From positions 124,001 to 188,000 of the forward strand of contig NZ_JAKCFA010000013.1 of assembly GCF_024198215.1 (NCBI RefSeq): a DNA stretch of 64,000 nucleotides. The letters are read 5' to 3'. This DNA is from Myxococcus qinghaiensis. Its GTDB lineage: Bacteria > Myxococcota > Myxococcia > Myxococcales > Myxococcaceae. Both the position numbers and the translations under genes were made by a program. The notes beneath the pieces were generated by a model that searched no databases, was not told the DNA's origin, and saw nothing but the letters and a program-made list of their open reading frames with translations. Below are positions 17,821 through 27,542 of this stretch, one piece after another (the stretch's first letter is position 1; each line of letters begins with the position of its first letter).

Positions 17821-18285
17821 GTGGACGTCATCGACCTCTTGATTCAACAGCACCGCGAAGTCGACGCGCTGTTCCTGGCGTTCCGCAACGCCTCGGATGA
17901 CGAGAGCCGCAAGGAGCTCTGCATCCAGCTCGCGGAGGCCCTCATGCTGCACACCACCATCGAGGAGCGTTGGGTCTATCCCAAGGCCACGCGCATCGTG
18001 GGCGACGATAAAATCGAACATGCCGAGGAAGACCATCAGGAGATGACGAAGCTCCTGACCGACATCGTCGGCTTGCGCGACGACATGAACGCCATGAAGA
18101 CCAAGGTCGACTCGCTGGAGCGAGTGGTGAAGCGCCACATCGCCGACGAGGAGCAGAACATCCTCCCGCAGGTCGCGAAGAACATCACCGAGAAGGAAAT
18201 CGGAATGTCCTGCAAGGACCTCGTCCGCGAGGCCTCCAAGATTCGCCGCGAGGAGATGAAGGACTGGGGCGAAGCCTCCGTCTGA
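17821..18285 (+). CDS. Hemerythrin HHE-domain protein
   Basis: 154 residues from GTG 17821, with AAGGAG 7 bp upstream. It forms the four-helix HHE cation-binding fold: QQHREVDALF (H11), LMLHTTIEERWVYP, HAEEDHQEM and KRHIADEEQNILP supply the His/Glu/Asp ligands of a di-iron site. The C-terminal tail has one cysteine (MSCKDLV). Soluble HHE proteins bind oxygen or nitric oxide or act in iron and oxidative stress responses; nothing here narrows this. It is convergent with the histidine kinase gene. Confidence 0.85.
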   Translation: MDVIDLLIQQHREVDALFLAFRNASDDESRKELCIQLAEALMLHTTIEERWVYPKATRIVGDDKIEHAEEDHQEMTKLLTDIVGLRDDMNAMKTKVDSLERVVKRHIADEEQNILPQVAKNITEKEIGMSCKDLVREASKIRREEMKDWGEASV

Positions 18286-18299
18286 CGCCGCGGGCAGAC

Positions 18300-18337
18300 C
18301 TCCCGCCCGAGCCTCCCACGAGGAGCACGGGCGGGAG
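18300..18337. terminator. Hairpin between convergent hemerythrin and kinase genes
   Basis: CTCCCGCCCG (18300-18309) and CGGGCGGGAG (18328-18337) form a perfect 10-bp stem with an 18-base loop, placed between the two stop codons. There is no T-tract. Confidence 0.5.
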
Positions 18338-18339
18338 CG

Positions 18340-20181
18340 TCACGCCGACTCCACCGCCGTCGGCTGCGGCAGCGTGAACCAGAACGTGCTCCCCCGCCCC
18401 GGCGCGCTCACCACGCCCAGCTCGCCGCCGTGCGCCTGGACGATTTCCTTCGCGATGGACAACCCCAGCCCCGCGCCGCCCACGGGTGCCCCGGGCGCGC
18501 GGTAGAACTTCTCGAAGATGCGTCCCTGTTGCTCCGGCGCGATGCCCTCACCGGTGTCCCGCACCTCGAAGCGCACCCGAGTCCCCTCCCGAGCCACCCG
18601 CACCTCCACCTCGCCGCCCGCGGGCGTGTGCTTCACCCCGTTGCCCACCAGGTTTCCCAGCACCAACCCCAGCCGGTCCGGGTCCACATCCACCGACTCC
18701 ACGTCCAGCCCCACCTGCTTCACCAGTCGCACCCCGCGCTCCGCCGCCGCCGCGCGCTGCGAGTCCAGCGCCGCATCCACCAGCTCCTCCGGGGACACCC
18801 GCCGCACCTCCAACCGAAGCTGCCCCGCCTGGATGCGAGACAAGTCCAACAGGTCATCGACGATGCCCTGCAAGCGCTCACAGTCCTCCCGCGCCGCGAA
18901 CAACAGGTCCGCCTGCTTCTCCGTCACCGCGCCCACCATGCCCTCGGCCACCAGGTGCACCGCCATGCGCAGCGACGTCAGCGGCGTGCGGAACTCATGC
19001 GCCACCGTGGCCACCAGGTCGTTCTTCAGCTCGTCGAAGCGCCGCAGCCGCGTCACGTCCTGGAGAATCACCGTGGCGCCCACCACCTCGCCCGTCTCTC
19101 CGTACACCGGACTCCCACGCGGCAGGAGCCACCGGTCGCCATCCGCCAGCTCCACGCGCACGGCCTCCTCGTAACCCCGAGGCTGATACGCGCCCTTGCC
19201 GCCCAGCACATGGCCCCGCACGCGCTCCACCACCTCGCGCGCCTCCGGCACCACCCGGCCCAGCACGTCCCCGCCGCCCTCCAGCGACAGCTTCAGCACG
19301 TCCTCCGCCGAGCGGTTGACGTTGAGCAACACCCCATCCGCGCCGAACACGACGACCGGGTCCGGAAGGCTGTCGATGGCCGCCTGCGACGCGGCCTGTG
19401 CCTGGAGCAGCTCGCCCAGGCTGCTCTGGCGATACTGCTGGAGCGCCTCCGCCATCGAGTTGAAGTCCTGCCCGAGCTGCGCGATTTCATCCTTCCCCTC
19501 CACCACCGCGCGCACCGCGTAGTCCCCTCGGCCCAGTCGTCGCACCGCCTGGGACAACACCGACACGGGCCGCAGCGCGCGATGCGTGAGGGACGTGGAG
19601 GCGAACAACCCCACGCCGAAGGCCGCGAGCACCGCCAGCACCATCAGGGTGTTGACGCGGTCGCTCTGTCGCCGCAGCTCCTCGCTCTTGTGCACCATCG
19701 CGTCCTGGTTGAGCGCCAGGACGGCGGACGCCGCGTCCTTTACCTCGCGGAAGGCGGGCTCGATGCTCCGGAAGTACACCGCCTTGCGCTCCACCTCCGA
19801 CGACTGCGCGAGGAACACGTCATATGCCGCCTGATAGCGCGCCCAGCCCGCGCGCAGCCGACGGGTGGACTCGGCCTCGCCCGGCTCGGTGACGTTGCTC
19901 TCTTGCAACCGCAGCTCCGACTCCAGCCCCTGACGCTGCGCGGCCTGCTGCGCCTGTCCCCGCTCCAGCTCGCCCGCGACGATGAAGAGGGCGGCGCTGT
20001 CCATCCGCTCCAGTTGCTCGGTCATCCGCTGCGCGGCGAGCACGCTGCGGTAGTTGTCCTGGAGGATGTGCTGCCCCGAGCGCCCCAGCCGCGCCAGCGT
20101 GACGACGGCCACCACGCCCACCAGCACGAGCGCCAGCGCCAACGGGGCCTGGGCCAGCAGCAGCCGCAGTCGCAGCGTCAT
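18340..20181 (-). CDS. Membrane sensor histidine kinase of the kdp locus
   Basis: 613 residues from ATG 20181, which overlaps the KdpD-like stop as ATGA. Membrane helices (about 8-30 and 178-197) flank a periplasmic four-helix-like domain. HAMP follows (about 200-250), then PAS (about 262-375), HisKA with H395 (VAHEFRTPL), and HATPase with NLVGNGVKHT, DTGEGI and GGAGLGLSI. It is the last gene of the kdp run. Because the upstream gene has only the KdpD sensor half, this kinase probably supplies the catalytic part as a separate chain. No response regulator follows. Confidence 0.88.
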   Translation of the reverse strand: MTLRLRLLLAQAPLALALVLVGVVAVVTLARLGRSGQHILQDNYRSVLAAQRMTEQLERMDSAALFIVAGELERGQAQQAAQRQGLESELRLQESNVTEPGEAESTRRLRAGWARYQAAYDVFLAQSSEVERKAVYFRSIEPAFREVKDAASAVLALNQDAMVHKSEELRRQSDRVNTLMVLAVLAAFGVGLFASTSLTHRALRPVSVLSQAVRRLGRGDYAVRAVVEGKDEIAQLGQDFNSMAEALQQYRQSSLGELLQAQAASQAAIDSLPDPVVVFGADGVLLNVNRSAEDVLKLSLEGGGDVLGRVVPEAREVVERVRGHVLGGKGAYQPRGYEEAVRVELADGDRWLLPRGSPVYGETGEVVGATVILQDVTRLRRFDELKNDLVATVAHEFRTPLTSLRMAVHLVAEGMVGAVTEKQADLLFAAREDCERLQGIVDDLLDLSRIQAGQLRLEVRRVSPEELVDAALDSQRAAAAERGVRLVKQVGLDVESVDVDPDRLGLVLGNLVGNGVKHTPAGGEVEVRVAREGTRVRFEVRDTGEGIAPEQQGRIFEKFYRAPGAPVGGAGLGLSIAKEIVQAHGGELGVVSAPGRGSTFWFTLPQPTAVESA

Positions 20182-21341
20182 GAGCGCTTCTCCTCGGGCG
20201 AGGGGTCGAAGGCCACGACGTGGATGTCGAAGCCCTCGCCCTCGCGCAGCAGCCGCACGTCCGCCGCGCGTCCCAGCGCCCGCTTCCACCAGGGCTGGTG
20301 CGAGCGGCCCACCATGATGTGGCCCACGCCATGTGAGCGCGCGAAGTCGAGAATCGCCTCCACCGGGTCCTTCGAGCGCAGCCGCACCACCTCCGCCCCC
20401 AGCTCCTTCGCCTTCTCGATGTTCGCGAGCAGGTGCCGCTGCGCCTCCGCGTCGATGAGGTGCGGTGCCTCGCGCGGCGTCTCCACGTACACCACGAACC
20501 AGTCCGTGTTCAGCCGGCCCGCCATGCGCGAGCCCCGGCGCAGCAGCGTCGCCGCGCGCGGTGGGTAGCTCGACAGCGCCACCAGCACCCGTCCCCACGC
20601 CGCGCCCTTCTGCGAGCCTTCATCCCCCGTGCGAGACGACAGCCCCGAGGTGGCACGGTCCAGGCTCTCCGCCACCTCGCGCAGCGCCAGCTCGCGCAGC
20701 GTGGACAGGTTCTCTCCCTTGAAGAAGCTCTCCAGCGCGCGCGGCACCTTGTCCTCCGCGTAGATTTTTCCCGCCTTCAGTCGCTCGTGCAGGTCCTCCA
20801 CCGACAGGTCCAGGTTCACCACCTGGTCGGCGCCCTTGAGGAAACTGTCGGGAAGCGTCTCGCGCACGATGACGCCGGTGGTGCGCTCCACCAGGTCATT
20901 GAGGCTCTCCAGGTGTTGCACGTTGAAGGCGCCAATAACGTTGATGCCCGCGTCGAGCAGCTCCTGCACGTCCTGGTAGCGCTTGCGGTGACGGCACACC
21001 GGCAGGTTGGTGTGGGCCAGCTCGTCCACCACCGCGACCTGGGGCTTGCGCGCCAGCACCGCGTCCAGGTCCATCTCCTCCACGGTGACGTCGCGGTACG
21101 TGTGCTCCTTGCGCGGCACCACCTCCAGCCCGGACACCAGGTCCTCGGTCTCCTTGCGGCCGTGCGTCTCCACGAAGCCGAGCACCACGTCCACGCCTCG
21201 ACGCTTCAGCGCGTGCGCCTCCTCCAGCATGCGGTACGTCTTCCCCACGCCGGCCGCGAAGCCGATGTAGAGCTTGAGCCGACCGCGCCGGCCCCGCTCC
21301 ACCAGCTCCAGGAAGTCCTCCGCGCGCGAGCGTCGCGTCAT
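20178..21341 (-). CDS. KdpD-like sensor half without kinase domain
   Basis: 387 residues from ATG 21341. The N-terminal KdpD domain has Walker A GFAAGVGKTYRML, GFVETHGRKET and Walker B VVDELAHTN; a universal-stress-protein domain follows (WGRVLVALSSYP to HIMVGRSHQPWWKRALG). Full KdpD is about 900 residues with four membrane helices and a kinase; this protein stops before them. It should sense cytoplasmic K+ or nucleotide signals and relay them to the translationally coupled kinase at 18340-20181. It lies 82 bp after kdpC. Confidence 0.9.
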   Translation of the reverse strand: MTRRSRAEDFLELVERGRRGRLKLYIGFAAGVGKTYRMLEEAHALKRRGVDVVLGFVETHGRKETEDLVSGLEVVPRKEHTYRDVTVEEMDLDAVLARKPQVAVVDELAHTNLPVCRHRKRYQDVQELLDAGINVIGAFNVQHLESLNDLVERTTGVIVRETLPDSFLKGADQVVNLDLSVEDLHERLKAGKIYAEDKVPRALESFFKGENLSTLRELALREVAESLDRATSGLSSRTGDEGSQKGAAWGRVLVALSSYPPRAATLLRRGSRMAGRLNTDWFVVYVETPREAPHLIDAEAQRHLLANIEKAKELGAEVVRLRSKDPVEAILDFARSHGVGHIMVGRSHQPWWKRALGRAADVRLLREGEGFDIHVVAFDPSPEEKRS

Positions 21342-21423
21342 CGTCACCCTCGGACCTCCACCGTGGAGGCGCGAGCGACAATGCCCGCGCCTCCGCATGA
21401 ATGCATGAGGAGAATGGACTCCG

Positions 21424-22047
21424 TCACTCGGGAGCCACCGCGCCCATCGGCTGAGCGGGCTCCGACGCGAGCCGCCCGAACTGACGGTCCAGCGCCAGAT
21501 TCAACAGCAGCACGTTGACGCGCGGCTCGCCCAGCACGCCGAGCGTCCTTCCCTCCACGTGCGAGGCCACCACCGCGAGCACCCGCTCCGGCGCGACTCC
21601 ACGCGCCTTCGCCACGCGCGGCGCCTGCCAGCGCACCGCCTCCGGCGACAGGTGCGGGTCCAACCCCGAAGCCGACGTGGTGACCAGCTCCCCGGGCACG
21701 AGTCCTGGCGCGTCCGGATTCTCCCGGCGCAGGCGCTCGACGTCCGCCGTGACGCGCTCCTGGAGCTTGCGCGACGTCGGCCCCAGGTTGCTGCCCGAGG
21801 ACGCCGCCGCGTCGTAGCCCGCCCCCGCCGCGGAGGGACGCGGCTGGAAGTAGCCACCCTGCGTGAAGCCCTGGCCAATCAGGGCGCTGCCGACCACGCG
21901 GCCCTGCTCGTCCTTCACGAGCGAGCCCTGGGCCTCGGAGGGGAACAGGAGCTGCGCCACCCCGGTGACGGCGAGCGGGTACAGCACGCCGGTGAGCACC
22001 AGGGTGACGACACAGGCGCGCAGGGCGGTGAGAAGAGTGGAGACCAT
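21424..22047 (-). CDS. kdpC: Potassium-transporting ATPase subunit C
   Basis: 207 residues from ATG 22047 (AAAGGA upstream; an ATG at 22065 would add six residues). It has one N-terminal membrane helix (about 5-28), then the KdpC periplasmic domain with LIGQGFTQGGYFQPRPSAA, SNLGPTS, TTSASGLDPHLSPEAV and VNVLLLNLALD. It stabilises the KdpFABC complex and its K+ affinity. It starts 20 bp after kdpB. Confidence 0.95.
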   Translation of the reverse strand: MVSTLLTALRACVVTLVLTGVLYPLAVTGVAQLLFPSEAQGSLVKDEQGRVVGSALIGQGFTQGGYFQPRPSAAGAGYDAAASSGSNLGPTSRKLQERVTADVERLRRENPDAPGLVPGELVTTSASGLDPHLSPEAVRWQAPRVAKARGVAPERVLAVVASHVEGRTLGVLGEPRVNVLLLNLALDRQFGRLASEPAQPMGAVAPE

Positions 22048-22067
22048 GAGGTGAAGTCCTTTCACGT

Positions 22068-24128
<2,061 letters not shown>

Positions 24129-24131
24129 GGC

Positions 24132-25850
24132 TCAGTAGACCTTTCCGGCCCCGGCGAGGAAGTGCTCGACGATGGGGCTGAGGGAGAGCGCGGGGAAGAA
24201 GGTGAGCGCACCGACAATGACGACGATGCTCACCAGCAGGCCGGTGAACAGGGCGCCATTCGTGGGGAAGGTGCCGGGGCCCGCCGCCACCACCTTCTTG
24301 CCCACCATGGAGCCGGCGATGGCCAGCGCGGGGACAATCATCAGGAAGCGCCCGCCGAGCATGGCCAGGCCCAGCGAGAGGTTCCAGAAGGGCGTGTTCG
24401 CATTCAGGCCCGCGAACGCGCTGCCGTTGTTCGCCGTGCCGCTGGTGAACGCGTAGAGAATCTCCGTCAGGCCGTGCGGCCCCGCGTTGTTGAGCGAGGA
24501 CACGCCCTGAGGGAGCACCGCCGCCACCCCGGACATCCCCAGGATGAACACCGGGAAGATGAGCACGTAGAGCATCGCGAGCTTCATCTCCTTCGCTTCA
24601 ATCTTCTTGCCCAGGTACTCCGGCGTGCGGCCCACCATGAGTCCGGCGATGAAGACGGACAGCACCACCATGATGAGGATGCCGTAGAGGCCCGCCCCCA
24701 CTCCTCCGAAGATGACCTCGCCCAGTTGCATGTTGACCAGCGGCACCAGCCCGCCCAGCGGGTTGAAGCTGTCGTGCATGGAGTTGACGGCGCCGCATGA
24801 CGCATCCGTGGTGACGGTGGCGAAGAGGGCGGACGCGGTGACGCCGTAGCGCACCTCCTTGCCCTCCAGGTTTCCCACCTGTGCCACGTGCGCGGAGGCC
24901 ACGGCGGCGTTGGGCTGGGACTCGGCGGCGTACGCGGCGGTGACACCCGCGAGGAAGAGGACTGACATGGCCGCGAAGAGGGCCCAGCCCTGCTTCGTGT
25001 CCCCCGTCATCTTCCCGTACGTGTACGTCAACGCGGAGGGGATGCAGAAGATGAGCAGCATCTGCACCAGGTTGGTGAGCGGCGTCGGGTTCTCGAAGGG
25101 GTGCGCGCTGTTGGCGTTGAAGAAGCCACCGCCGTTGGTGCCCAGCATCTTGATGGCCTCCTGCGAGGCCACCGGACCCATGGCGAGCGTCTGCTTCGCG
25201 CCCTCCAGCGTCGTCAGCTCGGGGTACGGCGAGAAGTTCTGCAACATGCCCTGCGAGACGAAGAACAGGGCGGCGACGAAGCACAGCGGCAAGAGCACGT
25301 AGAGCGTGCCGCGCACCACATCCACCCAGAAGTTGCCCAGCGTCTTCGCGCCCTCCGGCCCCGCGCGACGCGTGAAGCCTCGCGCCAGCGCCAGCGCGAC
25401 ACCGAGCCCCGCCGCCGCGGAGACGAAGTTCTGCCACGCCAGCCCCACCATCTGCGTGAGGTAGCTCATGGTGGACTCGCCGGCGTACGACTGCCAGTTG
25501 GTGTTGGCGACGAAGCTGGCCGCCGTGTTGAACGACAGCTCCGGCCCCACCGCGCCCAACCCCTGGGGGTTGAGCGGCAGCACGTGCTGCATGCGCTGGA
25601 GCCCGTAGAGGATGACCATGCCCAGCACGCTGAAGGCGAGCAGCGCGCCGCAGTACTCCACCCACGTCTGCTCGCGCCGGGCGCTGGCGCCCGTCAGTCG
25701 CAGGAGCACGCGCTCCACGGGACCGAGCACGCGCGGCAGCGGCTGCGTGTCCCCTTCGAAGACACGGAAGAGGTAGAGGCCCAGCGGCTTCGTCAGCGCG
25801 AGCAGCAGGGCGAAGAACAAACCAATCTGCAACCAACCAATGAGGGTCAT
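24132..25850 (-). CDS. kdpA: Potassium-transporting ATPase subunit A (channel-like)
   Basis: 572 residues with about ten membrane helices and the four selectivity-filter-type loops of the SKT superfamily, e.g. NTNWQSYAGE, LGTNGGGFFNANSAHPFENPTPLTN, GTANNGSAF. It selects and transports K+ within KdpFABC. It follows kdpF by 10 bp. Confidence 0.97.
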   Translation of the reverse strand: MTLIGWLQIGLFFALLLALTKPLGLYLFRVFEGDTQPLPRVLGPVERVLLRLTGASARREQTWVEYCGALLAFSVLGMVILYGLQRMQHVLPLNPQGLGAVGPELSFNTAASFVANTNWQSYAGESTMSYLTQMVGLAWQNFVSAAAGLGVALALARGFTRRAGPEGAKTLGNFWVDVVRGTLYVLLPLCFVAALFFVSQGMLQNFSPYPELTTLEGAKQTLAMGPVASQEAIKMLGTNGGGFFNANSAHPFENPTPLTNLVQMLLIFCIPSALTYTYGKMTGDTKQGWALFAAMSVLFLAGVTAAYAAESQPNAAVASAHVAQVGNLEGKEVRYGVTASALFATVTTDASCGAVNSMHDSFNPLGGLVPLVNMQLGEVIFGGVGAGLYGILIMVVLSVFIAGLMVGRTPEYLGKKIEAKEMKLAMLYVLIFPVFILGMSGVAAVLPQGVSSLNNAGPHGLTEILYAFTSGTANNGSAFAGLNANTPFWNLSLGLAMLGGRFLMIVPALAIAGSMVGKKVVAAGPGTFPTNGALFTGLLVSIVVIVGALTFFPALSLSPIVEHFLAGAGKVY

Positions 25851-25860
25851 GGCGAGGTCC

Positions 25861-25950
25861 CTAGAAGCGCTCGGGACGGAGCAGGGCGTAGACGAGGTAG
25901 GCGGTGAGCAGCACGGCGAGCACGGCGCCAGCGGCGTATTCGAAAGTCAT
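25861..25950 (-). CDS. kdpF: KdpF small subunit
   Basis: A 29-residue single membrane helix with sequence MTFEYAAGAVLAVLLTAYLV followed by YALLRPERF. Size, position directly before kdpA, and the ending LLRPE(R/K)F are characteristic of KdpF, a lipid-like stabiliser of the KdpABC complex. Confidence 0.92.
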   Translation of the reverse strand: MTFEYAAGAVLAVLLTAYLVYALLRPERF

Positions 25951-25960
25951 CGGGGGGACC

Positions 25961-26041
25961 TCACAGGCGCTCGCAGCCGTGGGCGTAGCCCCAGGCGAGC
26001 GAGAAGAAACCGAGGGTGACGAGGAGGAGGACGACATCCAT
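25961..26041 (-). CDS. 26-residue membrane peptide upstream of kdpF
   Basis: The peptide is MDVVLLLVTLGFFSLAWGYA then HGCERL: one hydrophobic helix and a short polar cysteine-containing tail. It is spaced 10 bp from kdpF and 15 bp from the porin stop, as an operon member would be. Similar tiny ORFs ending G-C-E-R-L stand upstream of kdpF in other kdp operons as I recall, but their role is not established. Confidence 0.7.
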   Translation of the reverse strand: MDVVLLLVTLGFFSLAWGYAHGCERL

Positions 26042-26056
26042 GAATGGACTCCAGAC

Positions 26057-27193
26057 TCAGAAGCAGGCGGTGGCTCCGAGGACGATGAGCGTCTCGGAGT
26101 CCTTCAGAATGGGGGTGCCTTCGTCGGTGGTGGCGCGGCTGGCGAAGACGTCCGCCGTCGAGCGGTCATGCCGCGCCTCCAGCTTGAGCGTGAGGTGCTC
26201 CACGGGCTTCACCTCCAGGGTGAGCGTGGCCCCCGACAGCGTCTGCTCCACGCCCGTCATCAGGCCGTCGGCGTCGCGATACGCCTCCACGCGCGCGGCC
26301 AGCGCCACGGGCTCGGTGAGCTGCACGCGGGCGTTGAGGCCCGCCGCATACCAGACCGCGCGGTCCGCGCCGGGAATCCGCTGCGTGCCCGCGTCCACGG
26401 TGGCCGCGAGCTTGAAGGACTCCGTCACGGCATACGTCGCCACCGCGTCCGCGAAGAGCCGCAAGCCGTCGTCGCCCTCGGGGCCTTCGTTGCCGATGAA
26501 GGTGTTGAAGGACGCGGACAACCGGTCGCCCGCGTAGGCCACCTGAGTGCCCAGCGCGAGGCCCCGGTTGTTGTCACCGATGGTCTGCCAGCCATTGAGG
26601 AGCTGGAGCTGCACGCTCCACGCCGAGTCCAACGCCCAGGTTCCCTTGAGGCCCGTCTGGTAGTAGGGCGACAGCTCGCCCATCCACGAGCGCGTGTACG
26701 TCCAGTTGAGCTGCGATTGGAAGGACTCCAGCCCGATGTGGCTCGGATAGAGCCCGGCCTCCAGCGCCAGCGGCCCGGTGGCGAAGGACAGCGAGGCCTG
26801 CTGCACGTAGCGCCAGAGGTCGGGCCCGGAGGCGACGCCCTCGGGCTCGGCCGCGTGGACCACCTCCGCGCCCGTGCCGAAGCCCAGCAGCACCTTGAAG
26901 CCCACGGGCTCCGGCGCCACGCTCACGCCGATGGAGGCCAGGTTGATGGCCACCTCGCTGTCGCGCTTCGCGGTCGTGCCGGTGCCGGGGATGAAGTTCG
27001 CCGCGTTCGCGGGCCGGTTGAAGTTGTGGCCGAAGTACACGTCGACGCCTCCCTCGGGCTTGAGCCGGGAGAAGAAGCCAGGGGCCTCTGTTTCGGCCCC
27101 GGTATCTGTGGGTCCCGGAGGAGGTGGCGAGGAGGCGTCGGCCTGCTGGAGCAGCAGGGAGAGCAGCACTGGAGGCGGGGTGAATGGCCACAT
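26057..27193 (-). CDS. Outer-membrane beta-barrel protein, BBP2/OmpL-like (kdp-linked)
   Basis: 378 residues from ATG 27193 with a short hydrophobic leader, a proline-rich linker, then an outer-membrane barrel: VYFGHNFNRPANAANF, EVAINLASIGVSVAPEPVGFKVLLGFG, GLYPSHIGLESF, NGWQTIGDNN. It ends in phenylalanine, as barrel proteins do. It matches the putative beta-barrel porin-2 pattern. It starts the minus-strand unit leading to kdpF, so it may let K+ or another solute reach the Kdp pump. It is paralogous to the divergent barrel gene at 27543-28904. Confidence 0.78.
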   Translation of the reverse strand: MWPFTPPPVLLSLLLQQADASSPPPPGPTDTGAETEAPGFFSRLKPEGGVDVYFGHNFNRPANAANFIPGTGTTAKRDSEVAINLASIGVSVAPEPVGFKVLLGFGTGAEVVHAAEPEGVASGPDLWRYVQQASLSFATGPLALEAGLYPSHIGLESFQSQLNWTYTRSWMGELSPYYQTGLKGTWALDSAWSVQLQLLNGWQTIGDNNRGLALGTQVAYAGDRLSASFNTFIGNEGPEGDDGLRLFADAVATYAVTESFKLAATVDAGTQRIPGADRAVWYAAGLNARVQLTEPVALAARVEAYRDADGLMTGVEQTLSGATLTLEVKPVEHLTLKLEARHDRSTADVFASRATTDEGTPILKDSETLIVLGATACF

Positions 27194-27542
27194 AGAGATG
27201 TGCCCCCCCTTTGAGCACCGCTCGTACCAATCCACTCCCGCGAGGACCCTAGAGGTTCCAGGAGGTTGCGGACAGACCCGACGGGAGCGGATTGCAACCT
27301 GCACGACAGGCCCCTCCTCGTCGTGCACGTTGAGGGCTCTGGTGCTTGGGCGACGTCTCCCCGCCCCATGGCCGTCCCGAGCCCGCGTCACCGTGCGCCT
27401 TGCACGAGCCCGAGCCCGCCTCCTCGCATCCCGCACGGCAGGCGGGAGCGGCGCGGACGTCGGGAGCCGCTTCAAGTCGCCACACTTGCTGGGAAACGCG
27501 ACGGAGCCTGGCGAAGGCACGCCGGCTGCTTCGCACCCGGGC
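27194..27542. promoter_or_regulatory. Divergent control region of the two porins and kdp, with shared 19-bp motif
   Basis: This gene-free stretch carries the motif TTGCAACCTGCACGACAGG at 27292-27310, 17 of 19 identical to the copy at 13684-13702. A half-copy sharing the first 8 bases stands at 27266-27273, and TGCACGAC/GTCGTGCA forms an inverted repeat (27300-27307 with 27320-27327). Weak -24/-12 candidates exist for both directions: 27515-27530 toward the plus-strand porin and 27229-27214 toward the minus-strand unit. Both would leave almost no leader, so they are uncertain. The motif link to the NtrC-type regulator is stronger. Confidence 0.55.

Noticed and set aside
18430..20568. Long plus-strand open frame opposite the kdp kinase
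   Set aside because: A shadow of the histidine kinase gene, rich in His/Arg/Pro with no domain; the minus-strand frame has all kinase motifs.
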